This document shows positions 1 through 5,187 of a DNA stretch of 7,263 nucleotides, piece by piece. Positions within the stretch are counted from its first letter, which is position 1, and every line of letters starts with the position of its first letter. The notes under the pieces are model-generated. The model had not been told where the DNA came from and did not search any database. It saw only the letters and a program-made list of their open reading frames with translations. Source of the stretch: Acidobacteriota bacterium. GTDB lineage: Bacteria > Acidobacteriota > Thermoanaerobaculia > Multivoradales > SZUA-115. The position numbers were made by a program, and so were the translations under genes. The DNA lies in NCBI GenBank assembly GCA_003231035.1, contig QIHU01000395.1:1-7263 (forward strand). Reading direction: 5' to 3'.

Positions 1-731
1 TCCTTCTCCAACGCCTCGATACGGCGCAGAGTGTCACTCTTGAGACCCGAGAACGAAAAATCGAGGCTGCCGTCGCTCATTCGGGGGATGGCCATCGCGA
101 CCGCCTGGCCCTCGCCCTCTTCGGCCAACTGGTCCACCCGGGGTCCCTGTGGGTAGGGCAGGCCGAGCCTCTTTCCGACTTTGTCGAAGACTTCGCCCAT
201 GGCATCGTCGCGGGTTTGCGCCAAGGTGGTGAGCGCGCCGTTGTCCACCGCGAAGAGCGAGCTGTGCCCGCCGGAGACCACCAGGCCGACGAAGTTCTCC
301 GCCACCGCGACCGCCGCCCCTCCTCCCACCTCTCCACCACTCGAAGCGGCGAGGAAAGGCGAGTAGAGATGGCCTTCCAGGTGATGCACGGCGTAGAAGG
401 GCTTGTCGAGACCGTAGGCCAGCCCCTTGCCCAACGACAGTCCCACGAGAAGGGAGCCCATCAAGCCAGGACCCCGGGTCGCCGCAATGGCGTCGAGATC
501 CTCGAGAGTCACGCCGGCTCGGCCGAGCGCCTCGGCATAGACCGCCGGCCAGTTGGCGAGATGCTCTCTCGATGCGATCTCCGGCACCACTCCGCCGTAC
601 GGGCGGTGCGCGGCCAACTGGCTCGACACCACCGAAGCGAGCACTCGACCCGAACCGTCGACCACGGCACAGGCGGTGTCGTCACAAGAGGTCTCAATGC
701 CGAGGATCAGTGGGCTCGTCGTGCTGCTCAT
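1..731 (-). CDS. tsaD: tRNA N6-threonylcarbamoyladenosine transferase TsaD (3' end outside the window)
   Basis: TsaD is the catalytic subunit that transfers the threonylcarbamoyl group to A37 of ANN-decoding tRNAs in the cytoplasm, working with TsaB and TsaE. The visible 243 residues begin MSSTTSPLILGIETSCDDT, the standard N-terminus of the Kae1/TsaD/Qri7 family. They continue with the family blocks YGGVVPEIASREH (about 45-57), TRGPGL (85-90), the metal-binding HHLEGH (H117 and H121), VSGGH (152-156), the MGEVFDKVGKRLGLPYP block (178-194) and DFSFSGLK (224-231). A Gly/Ala-rich stretch (about 130-145) precedes VSGGH, in a region that varies in the family. One Gly of the usual YPGGP motif is Gln (YPQGP). 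Family members are near 340 residues, so roughly 100 C-terminal residues lie beyond the left edge. The ATG at 731-729 has AGGA about 9 bases upstream. A terminator separates the gene from the upstream exported-protein gene, so it probably has its own promoter, which I could not identify convincingly. Confidence 0.96.
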   Translation of the reverse strand, partial: MSSTTSPLILGIETSCDDTACAVVDGSGRVLASVVSSQLAAHRPYGGVVPEIASREHLANWPAVYAEALGRAGVTLEDLDAIAATRGPGLMGSLLVGLSLGKGLAYGLDKPFYAVHHLEGHLYSPFLAASSGGEVGGGAAVAVAENFVGLVVSGGHSSLFAVDNGALTTLAQTRDDAMGEVFDKVGKRLGLPYPQGPRVDQLAEEGEGQAVAMAIPRMSDGSLDFSFSGLKSDTLRRIEALEK

Positions 732-798
732 GAGAAGCGATCCTACGACGACGACAAGCCCCAAGAAAAGGTGGAGTCCAAAATGAGGCGAATCCCAC

Positions 799-833
799 AA
801 AAAAAGGGAGCGGAGCTCGCTCGCCCCGCCCCC
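799..833 (-). terminator. Rho-independent terminator after the exported-protein gene
   Basis: On the minus strand a GC-rich arm (GGGGCGG) can pair with CCGCTCCC, with one G-U pair, across a loop that contains a smaller GAG/CTC helix. Seven consecutive T residues follow immediately. It starts about 27 bases after the stop codon at 862-860 and lies about 70 bases before the tsaD start. It should end the sigma-54-driven transcript and insulate tsaD from it. Confidence 0.8.
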
Positions 834-859
834 CACATCGAAGGCTCAACGAAGAGCGG

Positions 860-1693
860 CTACTCTTCTTCTTCGATCGTCTTGCGAATCCGCACTTGGA
901 TCTGGGTGCCGCCGCTTGCACCGCTGTCACCCATCTTCTTGTGGATCTTGATCACGCGCGGCTCGCCGCCCTCTTCCTCGCCGATCATGATGACGTGGGC
1001 TCCGTGGGCACAGTTGGCGCCTTCGGCACAATGCGGACCGTGGCCCTCGCCCATCTTGATGATACGCACATTCCCTTCGCCGTCGGCCAACTCTTCGAGG
1101 TCGAGTTCTTCGCCATTGCGCAGGATCTTGACCTGAACGTTGCCCTCCTCATCCTTGGTGCGCAACACCTTGATGTCGTCGCCTCCGGGGATGTGAAGGA
1201 CTTTGGTTTCGCCATCCTCATCAATCTCAACCGTCGAGTGGTGGCGCTTGATGACGTGGATGCGCTTTTCCACCTCACCATCTTCGCCCTCTTCGTCGTC
1301 CGAATGCCAGATCATCACCTGGCCGTCGCCCGCCGAGCCGTCGAGGACGATCTCATGCTCGTCATCGCTCTCAAAAACAAAACCGCTGGCGCCGTGCGGT
1401 AGGTGCGGCATGCCCGTCATGCCGGCCGAGATCCGGATCTCTTTGCCGTCGATGTCGACCAAGAAACCCTCGTCGTCGTAGGTGACGGTCACCGGCTCTC
1501 CGGTGTCGGTCCAGAAGGTCTCGACGTCGCCGACTTCCGGGTTCTCGATGTCGAATTCCGCGTTGCCCGCTTCGGGGCTTGAGATCACGAAATGGGCGGT
1601 GGTGGTTTCAGTGGTCGCGGCCAACGTCGGCAAGGCGCTCAACGCGAAGAGAGCGAAGAGGGCCAGTGCGAGGGTCCAGCGCTTAGTGTTCAT
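860..1693 (-). CDS. Exported acidic protein with a His/Cys cluster, unknown family, predicted sigma-54 target
   Basis: I do not recognise the family. The 277-residue product opens with MNTKRWT, a hydrophobic run (about 8-24) and an Ala-rich end (LPTLAA), which is a clear Sec signal peptide cut near residue 25-26. It should therefore act in the periplasm or outside the cell. The mature part is rich in Asp, Glu and Gly and ends in EEEE. It consists of short beta-like stretches separated by acidic turns (for example EEGNVQVKILRNGEE, DGEGNVRIIKMG, EPRVIKIHKK). It has His at 97 and 100 (PHLPHG), His at 146, 151 and 152, and a tight cluster HGPHCAEGANCAHGAH at 218-233 that could bind a metal. There is no enzyme motif and no second membrane segment. 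I chose the ATG at 1693 because it begins the signal peptide and has AAGGAG 10 bases upstream; an in-frame start at 1831 would place a charged, non-conserved-looking leader before the signal peptide. A sigma-54 promoter lies about 75 bases upstream, beside a sigma-54 activator gene. The role as a metal-binding or envelope-stress effector is inference. Confidence 0.88.
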   Translation of the reverse strand: MNTKRWTLALALFALFALSALPTLAATTETTTAHFVISSPEAGNAEFDIENPEVGDVETFWTDTGEPVTVTYDDEGFLVDIDGKEIRISAGMTGMPHLPHGASGFVFESDDEHEIVLDGSAGDGQVMIWHSDDEEGEDGEVEKRIHVIKRHHSTVEIDEDGETKVLHIPGGDDIKVLRTKDEEGNVQVKILRNGEELDLEELADGEGNVRIIKMGEGHGPHCAEGANCAHGAHVIMIGEEEGGEPRVIKIHKKMGDSGASGGTQIQVRIRKTIEEEE

Positions 1694-1703
1694 CTGATTG
1701 CGT

Positions 1704-1709
1704 CTCCTT
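1704..1709 (-). promoter_or_regulatory. Shine-Dalgarno of the exported-protein gene
   Basis: AAGGAG on the minus strand, 10 bases before the ATG at 1693. It decides in favour of the start at the signal peptide rather than the in-frame ATG at 1831. Confidence 0.75.
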
Positions 1710-1765
1710 GGGTTCTGTTCTGGCTCGCTGAGACACGAGCCGCTCTTTGTCACCCGACCGCTATC

Positions 1766-1780
1766 GCAACCAGCGTGCCA
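1766..1780 (-). promoter_or_regulatory. Sigma-54 (-24/-12) promoter for the exported-protein gene
   Basis: The minus strand reads TGGCAC-GCTGG-TTGC. This matches the sigma-54 consensus TGGCACG-N4-TTGC at every conserved base, with the invariant GG and GC exactly 12 bases apart. The expected transcription start is near 1754, giving a leader of about 60 bases before the ATG at 1693. It faces the exported-protein gene and lies directly downstream of a gene for an NtrC-type activator. I saw no comparable match elsewhere in the window. Confidence 0.85.
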
Positions 1781-1842
1781 CGGGTCGAAGCGGGGCAGAG
1801 TGGCCCCAGCCGCGCGGCTTTTCCTCCGCAAACGGGGAGAGG

Positions 1843-1857
1843 TTCCCGAAAGCGGGT
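1843..1857. promoter_or_regulatory. Candidate activator (UAS) site B
   Basis: TTCCCGAAAGCGGGT has the inverted core CCCG-AAAG-CGGG. It matches site A (1983-1997) at 13 of 15 positions. Its centre is about 96 bases upstream of the predicted sigma-54 start site, inside the usual range for NtrC-family enhancers. Assignment to the neighbouring regulator is inference. Confidence 0.5.
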
Positions 1858-1881
1858 CGACTGCAACTCCGGTTCACCTGG

Positions 1882-1901
1882 AAATCACCTCAAATCACCT
1901 C
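1882..1901. repeat. Tandem 10-bp repeat AAATCACCTC, two copies, plus a degenerate third
   Basis: AAATCACCTC occurs twice without interruption. A third TCACCT (1874-1879) lies just before, so TCACCT recurs at 1874, 1885 and 1895, about one helical turn apart. The spacing would put the motifs on one face of the DNA between the two candidate enhancer sites. Function is unknown. Confidence 0.55.
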
Positions 1902-1982
1902 GAAGAGGATCGAGAGAGAGGGCCCAGGATCTCTCGTCGCCCCCTCGTCGCGGAGCGAGGACCACCGCAAAAGGGAAGGGAC

Positions 1983-1997
1983 TTCCCGAAATCGGGA
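1983..1997. promoter_or_regulatory. Candidate activator (UAS) site A, or weak terminator of the regulator gene
   Basis: TTCCCGAAATCGGGA has 6-bp arms (TCCCGA/TCGGGA) around AA. It nearly repeats site B 140 bases away. It begins 4 bases beyond the regulator stop codon and on the minus strand is followed about 10 bases later by a short pyrimidine/T-rich stretch. It could therefore also act as a weak hairpin terminator. The repeat relation to site B favours a protein-binding site. Confidence 0.45.
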
Positions 1998-2001
1998 GGT
2001 T

Positions 2002-3363
2002 CTACTTGTCCAAAGCGAACTTCTCTAGGCGATAGAGGAAGGCCTTGTAGGGCAGATCGAGCAGGCGCGCCGCGCGGGCCCGGTTGCCTCCGGCCAGCTC
2101 CAACGCTTGGCGCAGGCAATCCCGCTCGTGGTCCTCCCAGCGCATCCCTTCGGCGGGCAGACGGAAGCCGCCGTCGCCCTCGGCGGGGGCCAGCAGTTCG
2201 GCCGGCAGGTCGTCGGCGCACATCCGCCCATCCTCGGCCAGCAAGACCAACCGCTCGACCGCGTTGGCTAGCTGGCGCACGTTGCCCGGCCAGGCGTAGT
2301 CGAGCAAGCGCTTGAGCACCGTGCCGGCCATCGGTTCCACCTTGATCCCGTGGCGACGGGCGAAGCGAGCGATGAAGGAGTCGACCAGCATCGGGATGTC
2401 CTCGCGCCTCTCGCGCAGCGGCGGCATGGTCAGCGGAACGACGTTGAGGCGGTAGAAGAGGTCCTCGCGGAAGCGGCCCGCCGCCACCTCGGCGGTGAGC
2501 GACCGGTTGGTCGCGGCGATGATCCGCGAGTCGGTCGTCACCTCGCGGTTGCCACCCACCGGCGTCACTTTGCCATCCTGCAAGGCGCGCAAGAGTTTGG
2601 GCTGCACCGCCAGGGGCAGCTCGCCAACCTCGTCCAAGAAGAGGGTGCCGCCGTGAGCCGCTTGGAAATTGCCGGCCCGGGTGCGATCGGCGCCGGTGTA
2701 GGCCCCCTTCTCGGCGCCGAAGAACTCGGCTTCGATCAACCCCTCCGGCACCGCCGCGCAGTTGACCGCGATGAAGGGGCCGGAGACACGCGGCGACAGC
2801 GCATGCAGCGCCCGCGCCGCCAGCTCCTTGCCGGTGCCGCTCTCACCGGCCAGCAAGACGGTGGCGTCAGTGCCCGCGATCTTCTCGACTTGGCGAAACA
2901 GTCGCTGCATCGCCGGTGCCGCTCCGACCATTTCCACCAGCCGATCGCGCTCGCCCAGCTCTTGCGCCAGGCGGCGGTTGTCGTCTTCCAGCTGACGCGA
3001 CTTGAGCGCCCGTTCGACCGCCAGCAGGAGAGCCTGCGACTCGAAGGGTTTGGTCAGATAGTCATCGGCCCCCAAACGCACCGCGGCGACGGCACGGGAG
3101 ATAGTGCCGTAAGCGGTCATGATGATGAACCCGGCTTGCGCACCGTCGCCCGCGCGCACCGCTTCGAGCAACGCCATGCCATCCCGGTCGGGTAGCTGCC
3201 AGTCAGAGAGCACCAGGTCGACGGGCGAATGTTCCAGCTGCTCCAACGCCGCTTGGACCGTCGCCGCCTCGACCGTCCAGTACCCTTCCTTGGCCAGGAG
3301 GGCGGCGACCAGACGGCGTTGGTCGGCGTCGTCTTCCACCACCAGAATCCGTGCTTCAGCCAT
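2002..3363 (-). CDS. Sigma-54-dependent NtrC-family response regulator
   Basis: This 453-residue protein has the full three-part layout of an NtrC/AtoC/ZraR-type activator: it is phosphorylated by its partner kinase, binds enhancer DNA, and uses ATP hydrolysis to open sigma-54 promoters. The receiver domain (about 4-118) shows the acidic pair D11/D12, phospho-acceptor D54 in LVLSDWQLPDRDG, T83 and K105 (TKPF). The AAA+ domain (about 145-375) has Walker A GESGTGKE (173-180), the sigma-54 contact loop GAYTGA (220-225), Walker B GTLFLDEVGE (239-248), the ATNRSL block (284-289) and WPGNVRQL (358-365). The usual GAFTGA Phe is Tyr and the usual NVREL Glu is Gln, both conservative. A Fis-type helix-turn-helix ends the protein (about 415-447, GGNRARAARLLDLPYKAFLYRL). 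I chose the ATG at 3363 because MAEARILVVEDD is the receiver start; GGAGGAAGGG lies 7 bases upstream and the kinase stop is only 4 bases before it, so the two are translationally coupled. Family assignment is near certain; the target is inferred from context. Confidence 0.97.
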   Translation of the reverse strand: MAEARILVVEDDADQRRLVAALLAKEGYWTVEAATVQAALEQLEHSPVDLVLSDWQLPDRDGMALLEAVRAGDGAQAGFIIMTAYGTISRAVAAVRLGADDYLTKPFESQALLLAVERALKSRQLEDDNRRLAQELGERDRLVEMVGAAPAMQRLFRQVEKIAGTDATVLLAGESGTGKELAARALHALSPRVSGPFIAVNCAAVPEGLIEAEFFGAEKGAYTGADRTRAGNFQAAHGGTLFLDEVGELPLAVQPKLLRALQDGKVTPVGGNREVTTDSRIIAATNRSLTAEVAAGRFREDLFYRLNVVPLTMPPLRERREDIPMLVDSFIARFARRHGIKVEPMAGTVLKRLLDYAWPGNVRQLANAVERLVLLAEDGRMCADDLPAELLAPAEGDGGFRLPAEGMRWEDHERDCLRQALELAGGNRARAARLLDLPYKAFLYRLEKFALDK

Positions 3364-3367
3364 GGCT

Positions 3368-4969
3368 CTACCCTTCCTCCCCTGGTACCTCGGGCGATGG
3401 ATCCAGCGGCGGTTGTCGATCGGCGACTTCGAGCAAGGCACAGGTTCCGCCTTCGGCCCGCTCGTTCAACTCCAGGCTACCGTCGTAGCGCTCGGTGACG
3501 ATGCGGTGGGAGAGAAAAAGTCCCATGCCCGAGCCCTCCGACTTGGTCGTCAGGTGTGGCTGAAAGAGCCGCGCCCGCACCTGCGGGGCCAACCCCGGCC
3601 CTCGGTCGCAGACCTCCACCCGCTTGCGCCCCGGACCCTCGTCGCGACCCGCCCCCGCGCGAGGTGCCACCCCTTTTGACAAGCGGACCTGAACCGTGGC
3701 TCCCGGCGGGCTTGCCTCGACGGCATTGACGATCAAGGCTTGAATCACCGCGCGCAGTTCAGCGGCCACCGCCCGCACCCTCAGAGGCTCGGATTCCTCA
3801 CTCTCTTCGACCCGAACCCGAACCTTCCCGCGGCCATCCTGGATCGCCTCCAAAACGACATCGTCGACCATCCGCGCCAAGTCGACTGACTCGGTCATAG
3901 TGCCAGCTCCCACCCCTTCGGCGGCGAGCAGCAGGAAGGAGCGAATCGAGTTGTCGATGCGCCGAATCTGTCGACGGGCCGAGAGGGCGAGGGCACCAGC
4001 TTCCTCCTCTGCCCCCTCCCCATCATCACCACCGTGACTCGCCCTCGCGGCCAGCTCGTCAACGGTCAAGCCCAGGGCATTGAGCGGGTTGCGCAGGCTG
4101 TGCGCCAACCCCCGGCCGACCTCGCCCAATTCAGCCAGATGGCGACGGGCTTGCATGGACTTCGAAGCCCGATCCAGTTGCTCGAGTTCCGTAGACATGC
4201 GGTTGAAGGAGCGCACCGCAAGACCGATTTCAGGGTCGGCGGGCACCGGCGCCTGCACCCCCAGCTCGCCCTCGCCCACCCGTCGTGCCGCGGAGCTGAG
4301 CTGGCGAAGCGGTGCCGAAACCCGGTGAGCCACGGCGGCGGCGAGGAGCAGACCGATCCCCAGCAGGGCGAACGAACCGAGCTGAAGCCGACGGGCGAAA
4401 CGATCGACCCGGTTCGACAAGCCACCCTGTGGAATCGGAATGTCGCTATCGAGCCCTGCCCCTTGCACGAGCAACGAGGCCGCTTCGTCTTCGCCCCCTT
4501 GGCGCAAGAGGAGCACCGTCATCTCTTGTTCCGACTCTCGGATCCAGACGGGATCCTCGCCGCCACCTTCCCCCTTTGAGTCCACACGAACCTCGAAGCG
4601 GAAGTGATTCTCGTGCGCTGGCTGGCTCGGAATTTCTTCGGTCGTCCCTGCTCTTCCTGCCTCTCCATCCTCCTCGTTCACCTCCGCCAAAGACCGTCCC
4701 TGAAGGCCGCTGGATCTCGACGTCGTATGCACCCTACGGATGATCGAAACCTGGTGCGCCCCTTCTTCATCTTGGATCACGCGCCGTTCGGTCAACACGA
4801 AATCGCCGCCGCCGACCACCGTCGCCACCGAACTTCCCACCGACAAGACCACCTCACCCATTTCCGCCGACAAGTCCTCGGCCAACGAGCGCACCCACCA
4901 CGCTTGCGCCACCACCAACAGGGCGACCAAAGCGCTCAGCAGCAAGAAAAGCCGAATACGAAGTGACAT
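3368..4969 (-). CDS. NtrB/ZraS-like membrane sensor histidine kinase
   Basis: This 533-residue sensor autophosphorylates on His and passes the phosphate to the adjacent regulator. Its order is: transmembrane helix 1 (about 5-25), a periplasmic domain of about 170 residues, transmembrane helix 2 (about 198-215), a HAMP-like linker (about 216-270), a dimerisation/H-box segment with H290 in HSLRNPLNALGL, and a HATPase domain with N-box ALIVNAVEASPPG (N415), G1 box DRGPGL (D455) and G2 box GSGMGLFLSHRIV (about 480-492). The H-box and the TTKSEGSGMGL sequence resemble NtrB/ZraS/HydH kinases, the usual partners of sigma-54 response regulators. The periplasmic part is acidic and Gly-rich, matches no sensor domain I know, and shares a short pattern with the exported protein (DEEGAHQVSIIRRV at 67-80 against DEEGNVQVKILRNG at 181-194 there). 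The ATG at 4969 starts a classic charged-then-hydrophobic segment and has GGAAGGG 7 bases upstream. The stimulus is unknown. Confidence 0.96.
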   Translation of the reverse strand: MSLRIRLFLLLSALVALLVVAQAWWVRSLAEDLSAEMGEVVLSVGSSVATVVGGGDFVLTERRVIQDEEGAHQVSIIRRVHTTSRSSGLQGRSLAEVNEEDGEAGRAGTTEEIPSQPAHENHFRFEVRVDSKGEGGGEDPVWIRESEQEMTVLLLRQGGEDEAASLLVQGAGLDSDIPIPQGGLSNRVDRFARRLQLGSFALLGIGLLLAAAVAHRVSAPLRQLSSAARRVGEGELGVQAPVPADPEIGLAVRSFNRMSTELEQLDRASKSMQARRHLAELGEVGRGLAHSLRNPLNALGLTVDELAARASHGGDDGEGAEEEAGALALSARRQIRRIDNSIRSFLLLAAEGVGAGTMTESVDLARMVDDVVLEAIQDGRGKVRVRVEESEESEPLRVRAVAAELRAVIQALIVNAVEASPPGATVQVRLSKGVAPRAGAGRDEGPGRKRVEVCDRGPGLAPQVRARLFQPHLTTKSEGSGMGLFLSHRIVTERYDGSLELNERAEGGTCALLEVADRQPPLDPSPEVPGEEG

Positions 4970-4976
4970 GCCAATA

Positions 4977-4983
4977 CCCTTCC
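4977..4983 (-). promoter_or_regulatory. Shine-Dalgarno of the histidine kinase gene
   Basis: GGAAGGG on the minus strand, 7 bases before the ATG at 4969. It supports that start. Confidence 0.65.
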
Positions 4984-5018
4984 AGCCTGCCTCAGCGGGC
5001 GAGTGTCCAGTTGCGGTC

Positions 5019-5045
5019 GATTATCCCGATTATCCCGAATATCCC
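5019..5045. repeat. Three tandem 9-bp repeats (GATTATCCC x2, GAATATCCC)
   Basis: Three head-to-tail 9-mers lie 50 bases upstream of the kinase start codon, the third with one mismatch. On the minus strand each perfect unit reads GGGATAATC and so contains GATAAT, a 5-of-6 match to a sigma-70 -10 box. A weak -35-like TTGCTC lies at 5055-5050, but its spacing to the nearer GATAAT is only 15 bases. The repeat is either part of the kinase-regulator promoter or a repeated operator over it. Confidence 0.6.
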
Positions 5046-5096
5046 AGCGGAGCAAGAGTCGTGCCGCGCCAGAGTTCACCGTGAGAGCGCCATCTC

Positions 5097-5114
5097 CCGG
5101 TAGTCGGCTACTGG
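5097..5114. repeat. Inverted repeat in the gap promoter region, possible operator
   Basis: CCGGTAG-TCGG-CTACTGG forms 7-bp arms (one G-T pair) around a 4-base loop. A second, nested pair of arms, TTCACC (5075-5080) and GGTGAA (5113-5118), is perfectly complementary. The right arms overlap the -35 region of the candidate gap promoter, where a repressor would act. No binding protein can be named. Confidence 0.4.
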
Positions 5115-5140
5115 TGAATCGCCTCCCTGGTTGCTATGCT
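5112..5140 (+). promoter_or_regulatory. Candidate sigma-70-type promoter of the gap-pgk operon
   Basis: An extended -10 element, TGC-TATGCT (TATGCT at 5135-5140, 4 of 6 matches to TATAAT, with the upstream TG), lies 17 bases from a weak -35 hexamer TGGTGA (5112-5117). The predicted start is near 5147, about 40 bases before the gap ATG. It is the best plus-strand promoter-like match in this gap, but the -35 is poor. Confidence 0.4.
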
Positions 5141-5187
5141 CCGCCCCTTCCCGCGCCGCCGGTCCTCTCCGACCGCCGTCATGAACC

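Larger units (their letters stand above)
1694..2001. other. Regulatory intergenic region between the response regulator and the exported-protein gene
   Basis: This 308-base gap holds no credible gene. From the promoter side outward it carries the leader, the sigma-54 promoter (1766-1780), an inverted repeat GGGGC/GCCCC (1792-1796 and 1803-1807), a perfect 12-bp palindrome AGCCGCGCGGCT (1808-1819), candidate enhancer site B (1843-1857), three TCACCT motifs (1874-1900), and candidate enhancer site A (1983-1997) just after the regulator stop codon. This density of dyads fits a sigma-54 control region, which needs upstream activator sites and a DNA loop. Confidence 0.65.

Noticed and set aside
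732..798. A promoter for tsaD in the gap after the terminator
   Set aside because: A TAGGAT resembling a -10 box is present, but no acceptable -35 hexamer lies 16-18 bases upstream. The hydrophobic in-frame stretch upstream of the ATG has no family match either, so I kept the ATG at 731.
216..1136. Plus-strand open frame of about 306 codons across tsaD and the exported-protein gene
   Set aside because: It is antisense to two well-supported genes, its translation is Arg/Pro/Ser-rich without any recognisable motif, and it spans the terminator. It is a by-product of GC-rich codon usage.
896..1402. Plus-strand open frame of 168 codons antisense to the exported protein
   Set aside because: The hydrophobic runs mirror the acidic codons of the sense strand (GAC/GAG read as GTC/CTC). 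There is no convincing ribosome site, and the sense gene has a signal peptide, ribosome site, promoter and terminator.
1694..1831. Longer N-terminus for the exported protein, from the in-frame ATG at 1831
   Set aside because: It would bury the signal peptide behind 46 charged residues, bypass the AAGGAG at 1704-1709, and start upstream of the sigma-54 promoter's transcription start.
2350..3195. Plus-strand open frame of about 281 codons inside the response regulator gene
   Set aside because: It is fully antisense to the regulator's receiver and AAA+ domains, and its product is His/Arg/Gln-rich with no domain. It is a shadow frame.
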